Positions 55,873 through 64,000 of a stretch of DNA of 64,000 nucleotides are shown piece by piece (positions within the stretch are counted from its first letter, which is position 1; each line of letters begins with the position of its first letter). The stretch covers positions 2,377,231-2,441,230 of the forward strand of contig NZ_CP037422.1 in the NCBI RefSeq assembly GCF_007748175.1, written 5' to 3'. The translations under genes were made by a program, and so were the position numbers. The DNA comes from Gimesia aquarii. GTDB taxonomy: Bacteria; Planctomycetota; Planctomycetia; Planctomycetales; Planctomycetaceae. A model generated the notes under the pieces. The model was not told the origin of the DNA, made no database searches, and was given only the letters and a program-made list of their open reading frames with translations.

Positions 55873-56151
55873 AGACGCTCTTTACTCCTGAAACTGTCGT
55901 CGTTGATTCATCTTAATTTTGCAATTGCTCGCAATGCTGACTTCACACGCCAGAACTCTGATTGAATGTTTACTTGATCTCACACAGATGAAAGCCGTTG
56001 CCATCCTGATCGTTGTATCAATTTTACCGACCAATCTATCTGTAATACCAAAATTCGCTAAAAATAAGTGCAGATTTTACTGTACTTATAAAAAACGTTA
56101 CGAAAAGTGGTCTTTTTTTTTGACCGACCAAAAGTCTCAAACTAGGTTTCA

Positions 56152-56640
56152 ATGAGCAGATCCCTGTCTCTCAAACGAACTGGGCCATCGTTAAAGCCCA
56201 TGTTCTATCGATTTCCCATCTCGAATTTTCCAGGGCTGAGACCTCTTATGACACATTCTAGAAAAAGATCATCTACAGAAACAGGCAAAGGGCCTTTACT
56301 AAGTCACACTTCGATCCTGATTATCAGTATCTTTGTGCTGGGCATGGCAACCGGAAAGATATCATCATTGCCCACTAACAGCATGTATCTGATGATGGGG
56401 GTCTTCGGCTTGATCTCTTATTTTGGACTCGGCGCACTGGCAACGCGCAGAGAACGAAAAAAACGAGAACAACTTCTGGAGAAAAAAGAAGTGGCTCTGG
56501 AAGGGCGTCTTGAACGTCACCTTGTCTCCCAGGGTCCTAAAATCAGCTTGTCTCAACATTTGACATCAAACAGCCCCGATCAGAACAGTCAATACCAGAC
56601 CGTCAATAAGCAACCCTTAGCGTCTCGCAACCGGTTTTAA
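56152..56640 (+). CDS. Small membrane protein of unknown function
   Basis: 162 codons from ATG 56152, but the true start could be ATG 56248 (MTHSRKRSS), as no clear ribosome-binding site decides it. Two hydrophobic segments: ILIISIFVLGMATG and YLMMGVFGLISYFGLGALA, followed by a basic, charged coil (RRERKKREQLLEKKEVALEGRLERHL) and a Ser/Gln/Asn tail. No family recognised. Confidence 0.6.
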   Translation: MSRSLSLKRTGPSLKPMFYRFPISNFPGLRPLMTHSRKRSSTETGKGPLLSHTSILIISIFVLGMATGKISSLPTNSMYLMMGVFGLISYFGLGALATRRERKKREQLLEKKEVALEGRLERHLVSQGPKISLSQHLTSNSPDQNSQYQTVNKQPLASRNRF

Positions 56641-56741
56641 AAAAAGAGAGAGAGTACGAAAGAATCTCAGCCTGGAATTGACAAAGGAGAGGGTGAGATA
56701 GGCTCACCAAAAAGCATTTTTCGTTGGAATCGATTCAACTC

Positions 56742-56778
56742 GGCCCAAATAGCTTTTTTGAAAAATACTATTTGGGCC
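56742..56778. terminator. Long hairpin between convergent genes
   Basis: Perfect 11-bp arms GGCCCAAATAG and CTATTTGGGCC, with inner T6/A5 pairing that extends the stem; loop nearly closed. No T-tract after either arm. Likely end of transcription for one or both genes, or an RNA-stability element. Confidence 0.55.
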
Positions 56779-56788
56779 TGAATCTAAA

Positions 56789-59176
56789 TTAGTTAGCGGC
56801 AGGTGGACTGACTCGCCTCACACGACTCAGAGCATTCTTCGCAGCCACTCTCACTTCAGAGTTGGTATCAAAGCGTGCCTTTTGTAATTCAGGAATCGAC
56901 TTGTGGGCATAAGGGCCGATTTCTCCCAGGGCATAAGCGGCTCCTGCACGAACCTGACTGGCTTTGTCTTGCAAGGCAATGGAAAGTGCAGCAACGACTC
57001 GATCATCCTGAGATTTCAGATCGGCCAGACTGTAAGTCGCCAACCAACGGATGTTGACATCTTTGGAGACAACACAATCGGCCAGAGTTTTATTTGCCTG
57101 AGATTGCCACTCTGGATTACGCGCCAGTAGTTCTGCCGTATGTAAGCGGACATACTCATTCGTGTCCGATAATGAACGAACCAGAATGGGTGTTAACTCC
57201 TGAGATTGCGTACCCATCTGCGACAATACGGCTGCGGCAAAGGAACGATCGCTCTCAACAAATGAGTTCATGGCTTCAATCAAAGTAGGAATCGAATCAT
57301 CGGTGTTCCCTTCAATTTTCCACAATGAAAACGCACACTGAATACGAACTCCCATGTTTTCATGCAGCGTTAACGATCGGAGAGCGGGTGTCGCTGCTAT
57401 TGCCTCGGATTCCATCGCACCCAGACGTTGAACAGCCTGTTTCAACGTTGGTACATCATATGCATCAAGTTGCTTGACCAGCTTCAATACTTCTCCGGTC
57501 GCAGCAGGGCACATATCGACGGCCGTCATCGGCTGAGCTGTTTCTGGCTTGGGTCGGCTTACAATCGCGTTTTGCACAAAAGTTTTTTTGCTCTTTAGGA
57601 CAGGTTGGACCTCAACTTGACGTGAGACAGTACTCACCTGAGTTTTTTCTGGAGCTTTCATGCCAGGTTCAATGGGCTTCCATTTTCCAAGTTGAACTGT
57701 GCGTCCTTCAAAGGGAGATTGAACCGCCATCTGACGGGTCTGATTCACAAAAGGATTCTCTACCTCCCTCTGTGGTATAAAGTCAGTCTGAGGTTCAGTC
57801 CGTTCAACCAATTGGAATTCAGGTTGCTCTTCTATGACTAGTTCCTCTTCCGGAGGTGTGAAATCTGCAATCAGCTCATATTGCAATTCACGCATTAACT
57901 CAAAGGCAGAGCGTTTCTGTTTTACATTTTTCTTAACTGGTTTGGTTTCATCGCGAGCGACCTGTATGTCTCTGGTCACTTGCGCTGTCTGTTTTTCTGC
58001 TTTAAGAGATCGTTCTACTTTTTGCACGTCTTCATCAGTCAGCCTTCTGAATGTGACTTCTTCTTTTACCTCAGGACGTGGTTTTGTTCGAGCAAGAAGC
58101 TGATCCAGCTCCGCAATCTGCTGTTCCGCTTTTGTTTTAGTGTCCTGCTTCTTCTCGGCGACTTCCATTTCTGGTTTTTCAAAAGCAGATTCTGCTAACT
58201 TAGGATCCGCCAAAAACGGATTCTCTACTTTCTGCTTTGCCTTCGGTTTCACAATGCGTTCTCGAATGACCCGGAACGGTGAATTCTTCGTTTCAGCAAT
58301 TTCGATTTCTGGTGCCTGCTTTTTCTTGGTCGTTTTATTAAACGTTTTTTCGACTGGTTTTCGGAAGAGGTCTTTTTCTCTTCCAGATGCAGTCAACTCT
58401 CGTTTCTTCTGCTGAGAATGATTGACCATTTGCATTTTTGATTGCGCGGATTTCAGAGTAGGATCGCTAGAAAGGTGGGCAACATTCTGTTCGACACGCT
58501 TCAATAATTCCTGATTCAGCTCGTATGCTTTGGAACCCTTTTTCAAATCTCCCCTACCACTGGCTTCTCTTTTGCTGATCGCCAGCGATTTCTGGTAATG
58601 GCTTAAGGCCAGTTGTTTTTCTCCACGCTGGGAGTGCAAGTGTGCAACAATTTCATGTGCTTCTGCAGGACCGCTGATTTTGCGGAGTTCGGTGTAGCTC
58701 TCTTTCATTTTCCCCTGGATACCATACACGGTAGCCAACCGAGTAATCGCGCGCTCACTTTTCGGATCAAGCTTTACTGATTTCTTCAGTATTCCTTCTG
58801 CCTCTTCGTACTGCTTCATCTTATAAAGGGCATAGCCATAGTCGCTCAGAAGCTCAGGATTTTCTGGCGTGAGTTCCTGCCCTTTCTTGAAATACTCCAG
58901 TGCTTTCTCCCGATCACCTAATCGATAACTGACAATGGCAAGTCGATGACAGGCACGCGCATGCTTGGGATCTGCCTTATGAATCAATTCATAAGCTTTT
59001 TTAGCCTTTTCAAATTCTTTTTTGCTTTCCAGATCCTGAGCAACGACCATTTTGCTATCCAGAACTTTTTCCTTCGCAGACGAAGGAAGCATGGCTGTGG
59101 GCATATGAGAACAACCTGCGAACGGAACAGCGACAGACGCTGAAAGAACTGCGGCCCAAATACTGCAGCGCTTCAT
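56789..59176 (-). CDS. Lipoprotein with TPR and HEAT repeats
   Basis: 795 residues, lipobox FAGC (Cys22). TPR helices occupy about 40-190 (FEKAKKAYELIHKADPKHARACHRLAIVSYRLGDREKALEYFKKGQELTP, NPELLSDYGYALYKMKQYEEAEGILKKSVKLDP). The middle (about 240-570) is Lys/Glu/Pro rich and disordered. The C-terminus (about 580-790) has HEAT/PBS-type repeats, VPTLKQAVQRLGAMESEAIAATPALRSL, GVRIQCAFSLWKIEGNTDDSIPTLIEAM, VRLHTAELLARN and KASQVRAGAAYALGEIGPYAHKSIPEL. A surface scaffold is likely; partners unknown. Confidence 0.82.
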   Translation of the reverse strand: MKRCSIWAAVLSASVAVPFAGCSHMPTAMLPSSAKEKVLDSKMVVAQDLESKKEFEKAKKAYELIHKADPKHARACHRLAIVSYRLGDREKALEYFKKGQELTPENPELLSDYGYALYKMKQYEEAEGILKKSVKLDPKSERAITRLATVYGIQGKMKESYTELRKISGPAEAHEIVAHLHSQRGEKQLALSHYQKSLAISKREASGRGDLKKGSKAYELNQELLKRVEQNVAHLSSDPTLKSAQSKMQMVNHSQQKKRELTASGREKDLFRKPVEKTFNKTTKKKQAPEIEIAETKNSPFRVIRERIVKPKAKQKVENPFLADPKLAESAFEKPEMEVAEKKQDTKTKAEQQIAELDQLLARTKPRPEVKEEVTFRRLTDEDVQKVERSLKAEKQTAQVTRDIQVARDETKPVKKNVKQKRSAFELMRELQYELIADFTPPEEELVIEEQPEFQLVERTEPQTDFIPQREVENPFVNQTRQMAVQSPFEGRTVQLGKWKPIEPGMKAPEKTQVSTVSRQVEVQPVLKSKKTFVQNAIVSRPKPETAQPMTAVDMCPAATGEVLKLVKQLDAYDVPTLKQAVQRLGAMESEAIAATPALRSLTLHENMGVRIQCAFSLWKIEGNTDDSIPTLIEAMNSFVESDRSFAAAVLSQMGTQSQELTPILVRSLSDTNEYVRLHTAELLARNPEWQSQANKTLADCVVSKDVNIRWLATYSLADLKSQDDRVVAALSIALQDKASQVRAGAAYALGEIGPYAHKSIPELQKARFDTNSEVRVAAKNALSRVRRVSPPAAN

Positions 59177-59588
59177 TATGAAATCCTCTAAAAAGATGGA
59201 GTCGAGAGGGATTAGTCTTAATAGCCGTTATGTAGAATTGATCTTGTGAGTACTTCTAAGCATCAATTCCACCCTGATTCCGGCGAAATCACTCTACCGG
59301 AGGTCATTCCATTAACATGGGTCATGCCAAATAGAATGTATTAAACGAACACTTGTGGCTTAGTGAATAATTCGGTTATTCATGTTGTGCTGATGCAAAG
59401 GGAAAGACAGAATATCACTTTCGCAACGAAGATCGTGCCGGAAGAACGGGTTGCAACACGTGGAAAAACGAAGCAAACGTTTCCAGACAGATAAAGTTTG
59501 ACGATTATTCGGAATATACTGCCCTCAACGGTAGCAGGCACCTCAAGCTCATTCATGATGCTGTCAAAAATGCTCGGAATACAACGGG
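59177..59588. other. Intergenic stretch with small palindromes
   Basis: 412 bp upstream of the TPR-HEAT gene (minus) and beyond the 3' end of the CinA-like gene (minus). It contains a perfect TGAATAA-TTCGG-TTATTCA hairpin at 59364-59382 and a 9-bp near-inverted pair at 59305-59338. These could be binding sites or an end of transcription; no gene seen. Confidence 0.4.
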
Positions 59589-60149
59589 TTAGCGTTCTAA
59601 AGCAGCTGAAATCAGCTTCAGCATTTGACGGGCGGCAGCAAGCTGTCTCTGTTGTCTCAGTGAGAGTTCTGGTGTCGAATCGGCTTTGAATGGAAACTCA
59701 GCGATTAAAGCATCACACTGGAAGGATTCGATCGTCTGTATTTCTGGCGGACTGTTGAAATCGTTCGAACTTCGATGTGCTATGCCGATACAAATCAGTC
59801 CATCTTGATGCGAGGGCGCATTCGGACCCAGATGACCTGTAATTGATGCAGCCCAGGTTGCTTCGGGAGTCTGCTTTAAGACTCCAAGTGCCAACTCTCT
59901 GGCTGTTTCACGACTCACATCCGTATATTTTTCCAGAGTCTCCGGCTGCACGCCCAACCATTTCATTTTCGTATCCCAGCGGTAAACGATGGCGGAACCA
60001 CAAAAATAATCAGAAATTCCCGGCAGGCTGGTCATTAAGGTCGCCACCAGACCACCGGTGCAACTTTCAGCCAGCACCAGCTTTTCATCATGTGTTCTCA
60101 GAGCCGCTTGAACTTCTTTCGCAGCTTGCAACAAAAAATCGGGTAACAT
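59589..60149 (-). CDS. CinA/PncC-type nicotinamide-nucleotide amidase
   Basis: About 186 residues from ATG 60149, which has GGAG 6 bases upstream; a TTG four codons earlier is less likely. Stand-alone C-terminal domain of CinA, which deamidates nicotinamide mononucleotide to recycle pyridine nucleotides. Family signature LVLAESCTGGLVATLMTSLPGISDYFCGSAIVYRWDTKMKWLGV; then ETARELALGVLKQTPEATWAASITGHLGPN. The N-terminal MoaB-like domain of full CinA is absent, as in many PncC. The last 50 residues carry an extra hydrophilic tail. Confidence 0.88.
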   Translation of the reverse strand: MLPDFLLQAAKEVQAALRTHDEKLVLAESCTGGLVATLMTSLPGISDYFCGSAIVYRWDTKMKWLGVQPETLEKYTDVSRETARELALGVLKQTPEATWAASITGHLGPNAPSHQDGLICIGIAHRSSNDFNSPPEIQTIESFQCDALIAEFPFKADSTPELSLRQQRQLAAARQMLKLISAALER

Positions 60150-60276
60150 GAGGATCTCCAAAAAACAACCTGCGGTTCTCTCTTGATAATTTACACGCCA
60201 CGCTCTCTATTCTACAGTGTGTGCGTCTTAATAATTATTTTCTCTTCCAATCTAAAAAATATCGTTTTTTCAAATC

Positions 60277-60903
60277 ATGTCGCGTTCGAAGCCTACAACA
60301 GACCTCAAACCCTACTTTCAAACCCTGGAGGATCTGGAAGGGCCTTTCAACTGGAACAACTTTTTCGGGAATGACAACCCCGTCGTATTAGATGTTGGAG
60401 CAGGTCGCGGTTTATTCCTGTTTAATTCCAGCGGAGCAAATCCGGATAAAAATTATCTCGGTCTGGAAATCGACTATCGTGAAGGACGTCGGGCGGCCAC
60501 ACGACTTCTTAAAGCCGACCGACCTAATGCCCGTGTTTTGGGTGGGGATGCACGAATTGCCTTTGACAAATTTATCCCTGAATCATCCATTTCCGAAGTG
60601 CATGTTTACTTTCCTGATCCCTGGTGGAAAAAACGACATCATAAACGCCGGATTTTCACGGATGTATTCGTCAGACAGGTTACGACGGCGCTCAAGCAGG
60701 GAGGTGAACTTCACTTCTGGACCGACGTCGAAGAGTATTTTGAACGGGTCAAAAATTTGATGGATCACGCCAGTCAATTTGCACATCGGGACGCTCCCGA
60801 AGAAAAGCGTCCCGAGCATGAAATGGATTTTCAAACCAGCTTCGAAAGAAAAAAACGAAACGAAGGTTGGAAAATCCACCGCGGACTCTGGGAACTGCTA
60901 TAA
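60277..60903 (+). CDS. trmB: tRNA (guanine-N7-)-methyltransferase
   Basis: Methylates G46 of tRNA with S-adenosylmethionine. 208 residues. SAM-binding LDVGAGRGLFLFNSSGANPDKNYLGLEIDYREG, VLGGDARIA, and the TrmB signature VHVYFPDPWWKKRHHKRRIFTDVFV; then GGELHFWTDVEEYFE. The C-terminal tail FQTSFERKKRNEGWKIHRGLWEL holds the family TxFExKxxxxG-type motif. Start ATG 60277. Confidence 0.95.
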   Translation: MSRSKPTTDLKPYFQTLEDLEGPFNWNNFFGNDNPVVLDVGAGRGLFLFNSSGANPDKNYLGLEIDYREGRRAATRLLKADRPNARVLGGDARIAFDKFIPESSISEVHVYFPDPWWKKRHHKRRIFTDVFVRQVTTALKQGGELHFWTDVEEYFERVKNLMDHASQFAHRDAPEEKRPEHEMDFQTSFERKKRNEGWKIHRGLWELL

Positions 60904-60955
60904 TAAAGCACTCGCAGTAATAGTCGCTTCATGATCATGCAACTGTACTATGCAT

Positions 60956-61642
60956 TTATAAATGCTCTAAGACAGCCTGTTGCAAGTCAATGGGTTGATT
61001 GAACTTGGCCCGCCGACCGATGTGATACCACCAGATACCTCGAATCGGATAGAGCGGAACCGACCGAACATGCTCATGCTGCTGGCGTATCTGATTCAGA
61101 TAAGTTTCCTCAAAGTCGGGTACTTGCTCTGGTAACTCCAAGTGCTTGACTTTGATTAAATCCACCAGCGTTAACTGGTGTTTTTCGACCAAGAGATCGA
61201 AAGCCTCGATCCCAAACGACTGAACGAATTGCTTGGGTGGCGAAGGGAACACAAGCGATTCTCGATCATTGGCCGTAATCAGAGAGTAGTCATCTTCGAA
61301 AACCGTCGTGAAACTGTGGAACCGACCGTAAGGTGAAAGTGTAACTTGAAAAAAAGTGGCGCTTTCAAGATGCTCCCAAACCAGGATAAAATTCTGCTGT
61401 AATCGATAAATACCAACTGGTTTGAATTGATTTGATTCGGCCCAATCAGATTCAACCTGACATTTATGTTCGTAGTATTCATTCCAATCCGCTTCAGGCA
61501 ACAGAATCAACTGGGGTGATCGCATATGCTGAATGGCATAGTAAATCAGGATCGGAATCAGGATAAACAGATAACCAACGCCCATTCCTACCACGATCAA
61601 GATACAATTAAAGAGATTGACATTAGCCAGCATGATCCGCAT
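60956..61642 (-). CDS. Membrane-anchored protein of unknown function
   Basis: 228 residues with one or two hydrophobic segments near the N-terminus (VNLFNCILIVVGMGVGYLFILIPILIYYAI) and a soluble part with mixed strands and helices (QLILLPEADWNEYYE, FKPVGIYRLQQNFILVWEHLESATFFQVTLSPYGRFHSFTTVFEDDYSLITANDRESLVFPSPPKQFVQSF). No known domain. The start may also be ATG 61633. It lies 54 bp downstream of the TAXI gene and is likely co-transcribed with it. Confidence 0.72.
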   Translation of the reverse strand: MRIMLANVNLFNCILIVVGMGVGYLFILIPILIYYAIQHMRSPQLILLPEADWNEYYEHKCQVESDWAESNQFKPVGIYRLQQNFILVWEHLESATFFQVTLSPYGRFHSFTTVFEDDYSLITANDRESLVFPSPPKQFVQSFGIEAFDLLVEKHQLTLVDLIKVKHLELPEQVPDFEETYLNQIRQQHEHVRSVPLYPIRGIWWYHIGRRAKFNQPIDLQQAVLEHL

Positions 61643-61695
61643 CCGGATGAAGTTACGTTTTGAAAGCGAGCCGCTTTTTCTGGTAAAAGAACACT

Positions 61696-63090
61696 TCAGG
61701 ATTTATCGATTGTCTCACCCAGACGATCGATTTTCCAGCCTAACAGCTTGGCGTTAATTTTGTCACTCAAGGCATGACACATTTCCAGAAAAACATCGGT
61801 GGCACGATCTTCATTCAATTCATGGGCTGAAAACTGTTTCAGTGTTTCCTGACGTAAACAAGTCACATCATCAAGTAACTGATGTAACACAACTCCGTCC
61901 TCGCGATTATTTCCGTCCAGTTGCATTTGCTTGTTTTCGATTTCCACCAATTGTCGAATATAACGGTCCAGTTTATGTTCCTTCGCTTTTGAGCGCCGAT
62001 TCTGAACCCATCGAAACAACAGATAGGCGGCGATCAGGATCGACACGATAAACGATCGCATCCCCTCCGTTGCTTCAACAAACTCCGAATTCAGGAAGGG
62101 TTTCAATTCGGGATTATATGCATGATCCGCACCAAGATGAACCGGGAATCCCTGATTGTCCCGGGCGAATGTATTGCCTTGTGCAAACAGCTCATTCAAA
62201 CGCATCTGTCGCGAAAAATTTTGGTGCAGAATGATGGACGTCACTTCGGCAATGAGACCGGCAGACACGGCCTCCCTTGTAAGCAGATGCGCACCACAAG
62301 CCACCGTCTGCAAATTTTGGACGGGAACTGTCGGCTCTGCCCTGCGATACATGCCTGCCGGAATTTCATATTCATAAAAATGAGATTCCTTGCGCGTCAG
62401 TGCGCCAATATAGGGGATTTCCAAAATGCGATAGTGACCAGTCTCCAGCAAATTATGGAGCACTGGTGCTTGAACCCCCACGGTCACGATTGCCGCGTCT
62501 AACGTATTGTCTCCGAACTGCTTTTCGATCTCTTCATAGGAAAGATACGCGGGTTCAATTTCGTCCAAAGTCAGTTGAAAATGCTGCAAGAGCGGTACAC
62601 TGGCAGCCAGGTCACCCGAGCTTTGTTCGCCAATCGCAATACGGCGGCCTTTCAGGTCGTTCACACTCTTAATATCAGACTCAGCGGGCACAATAATATG
62701 CACTACCTGTGAATATAGGTTGGCAATGAAACAGATATGCGGCATTGTGTGAATTTGCGGTTTCGGCTTAGCCGCCTCAACAGGTTTGAGCGATGCCAGC
62801 GCAAACTCCGTACCTGGTTGATAAAAACCCAGATCCGCTTTTCCGCTACGTAATAAATCCAGGTTTTCCAACGAGCCTTTCGTCTCCAGAATCTCAACAT
62901 CGATGGGCAACCGTTGCTCCAACATCGCTTTGAGTTGCACGGCCATTCCGTGATAGCGCCCTTCTGGATGACCGGCGGCAATCGTGATCTGACTGGGCAA
63001 CGCCGTCATCCACTGATAGGTGAAATGCAGGATGACAGGCAAGGAAACCAGCAAGCTGACAACCAGAATTTTGAACAGAGTACGCTTCAT
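61696..63090 (-). CDS. TAXI-family TRAP transporter solute-binding protein with C-terminal membrane anchor
   Basis: About 464 residues from ATG 63090 (earlier ATG/GTG starts at 63102 and 63153 are possible). The N-terminal hydrophobic segment KILVVSLLVSLPVILHF exports or anchors the domain, followed by the TAXI/NMT1-like binding fold: ITIAAGHPEGRYHGMAVQLKAMLEQ, VEILETKGSLENLDLLRSGKADLGFYQP, LKGRRIAIGEQSSGDLAASVPLL and DAAIVTVGVQAPVLHNLLETG. A second membrane segment (SFIVSILIAAYLLFRW, about residue 350) leads to a 100-residue cytoplasmic coil-like tail. No TRAP permease genes lie in the window. Confidence 0.82.
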   Translation of the reverse strand: MKRTLFKILVVSLLVSLPVILHFTYQWMTALPSQITIAAGHPEGRYHGMAVQLKAMLEQRLPIDVEILETKGSLENLDLLRSGKADLGFYQPGTEFALASLKPVEAAKPKPQIHTMPHICFIANLYSQVVHIIVPAESDIKSVNDLKGRRIAIGEQSSGDLAASVPLLQHFQLTLDEIEPAYLSYEEIEKQFGDNTLDAAIVTVGVQAPVLHNLLETGHYRILEIPYIGALTRKESHFYEYEIPAGMYRRAEPTVPVQNLQTVACGAHLLTREAVSAGLIAEVTSIILHQNFSRQMRLNELFAQGNTFARDNQGFPVHLGADHAYNPELKPFLNSEFVEATEGMRSFIVSILIAAYLLFRWVQNRRSKAKEHKLDRYIRQLVEIENKQMQLDGNNREDGVVLHQLLDDVTCLRQETLKQFSAHELNEDRATDVFLEMCHALSDKINAKLLGWKIDRLGETIDKS

Positions 63091-63400
63091 ATCCACCTTC
63101 ATTGATAAATTCTCAAAAATAATAATCTCCGATGATTCCAGCAGAATGTGCACAGAATATCATAGTCAATTTCGCTGAATTTATCTTCTTTTCAGCCAGA
63201 ATTCGACTGTTTCCATATGAATAACGAGTCTGAACTCCAGGGGTATCAAACTGTTTTTAGATTTCCCCAGTTTGCACAGCTGTTACCCTTGGCGCGATTT
63301 TTTGGCGAACTATGCTAAGGGGCGATACCTCTGTATCATAGGAAGCCATTGTAAGCTTTCAGTCACTAATTTCCCCTGTTTTGAAAAGCGAGTGAGTTCC

Positions 63401-64000
63401 ATGTACCGAGTCCTGATCACGGACAATCTTTCGCCAGCCGGCCTTAAAATTCTCGAAGATAACCCGGAAATCGAAGTCGATGTTCGGTCCGGTCTTTCGC
63501 CGGAAGAAGTACGGGAAGCACTCAAGTCGGCAGATGGGATCATCATTCGCAGCGCGACCAAACTCACGGACGAAGTCCTGAAAGGGCAACCCAGATTAAA
63601 GGCCATTGTCCGGGCAGGTGTCGGCGTTGATAATATCGATCGCGTGGCCGCCACGCGCGAAGGTATTGTCGTGATGAATACGCCCGCTGGAAATACCACC
63701 AGTACGGCTGAGCAAACCATTGCCCTCATGATGGGACTGGCTCGTAATATTGGACCTGCTTACTCAACAATGAAAGAAGGCAAGTGGGAGCGTAAAAAAT
63801 TAACGGGGACCCAGGTCGCCGGGAAAACACTGGCCGTCGTGGGACTGGGACGTATCGGTCTTTCCGTCGCGCAACGGGCACAAGGCCTCGAAATGAAAGT
63901 CATCGGTTATGATCCCTTTCTCTCTGCAGAGAAGGCAGCCGAATATGGTATCGAACTCTATAAGGAAGTTGATGAAATCGTTAAACACTGCGACTTCCTC
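63401..64000 (+). CDS. serA: D-3-phosphoglycerate dehydrogenase (3' partial)
   Basis: First enzyme of serine synthesis, oxidising 3-phosphoglycerate with NAD. The frame runs from ATG 63401 and stays open past the window edge, so about 200 N-terminal residues are seen. Visible parts: MYRVLITDNLSPAGLKIL, SADGIIIRSATKLTDEVL, LKAIVRAGVGVDNIDRVAATREGIVVMNTPAGNTTSTAEQTIALMMGLARNI (substrate domain hinge), and the NAD-binding GKTLAVVGLGRIGLSVAQRAQGLEMKVIGYDPF. These match SerA rather than glyoxylate reductases. The C-terminal ACT/regulatory part would be outside the window. Confidence 0.93.
   Translation, partial: MYRVLITDNLSPAGLKILEDNPEIEVDVRSGLSPEEVREALKSADGIIIRSATKLTDEVLKGQPRLKAIVRAGVGVDNIDRVAATREGIVVMNTPAGNTTSTAEQTIALMMGLARNIGPAYSTMKEGKWERKKLTGTQVAGKTLAVVGLGRIGLSVAQRAQGLEMKVIGYDPFLSAEKAAEYGIELYKEVDEIVKHCDFL

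Noticed and set aside
55919..56155. 78-codon plus-strand frame between nadE and the small membrane protein
   Set aside because: Composition looks random after a short hydrophobic stretch; no good start signal.

Overview
The window looks like chromosomal DNA of a planctomycete, most like Gimesia and relatives in the Planctomycetaceae. This is inferred from gene content, not from a marker-gene tree. Supporting signs are moderate GC, two secreted sulfatases, many secreted or lipid-anchored TPR proteins with no named function, a zinc-ribbon membrane protein, an M81/enolase-superfamily catabolic cluster, and housekeeping genes (scpB, xseAB, coaX, argG, groESL, tatC, nadE, trmB, serA) scattered among them. 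About 51 protein genes are supported. I saw no rRNA, tRNA, CRISPR array, insertion sequence or integrase.

Layout. 1-7 kb: 3' end of an SLC13-type anion permease with RCK_C domains, a secreted alpha/beta hydrolase, a PPOX-fold flavoprotein, a lipoprotein and scpB. 7-10 kb (minus): type II NADH dehydrogenase and an unusual 4-hydroxyphenylpyruvate dioxygenase-like protein. 10-19 kb: a catabolic island of sulfatase, RraA-like protein and IclR regulator (minus), divergent from M81 MlrC-type peptidase and an enolase-superfamily dehydratase or racemase, then a large secreted carbohydrate-active-like protein. 19-23.6 kb: a probable operon of TIM-barrel isomerase, xseA, xseB, coaX and an mnmE-like GTPase, with a good promoter in front. 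23.6-31 kb: GH15-like protein, a GT-C glycosyltransferase fused to TPRs, a tiny membrane ORF, an S4 RNA-binding protein, a second sulfatase, a DHDPS-family aldolase and a 7Fe ferredoxin. 31-39 kb: DegT/DnrJ aminotransferase, a secreted repeat protein, rlmN, a lipoprotein and aldehyde dehydrogenase.

38.8-39.9 kb is a 1.1-kb gene-poor stretch holding a nested pair of inverted repeats. 39.9-50.4 kb: a PPP-type phosphoesterase, argG, groEL/groES, a TPR protein, a zinc-ribbon membrane protein, tatC, a dual-specificity phosphatase and an unknown secreted protein. 50.8-64 kb: PPK2, a serine hydrolase-NamZ fusion, nadE, an unknown membrane protein, a TPR-HEAT lipoprotein, a CinA-like amidase, trmB, an unknown membrane protein, an orphan TAXI solute-binding protein and the 5' part of serA.

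I did not find a clearly new multi-gene system. The items most worth follow-up are the AmiE-like/NamZ fusion (one-protein peptidoglycan-fragment processing), the HPPD-like dioxygenase with all iron ligands in a divergent protein, the nested inverted-repeat element, the MnmE-like GTPase lacking its C-terminal cysteine motif, and the divergently controlled IclR/RraA-M81/enolase cluster.
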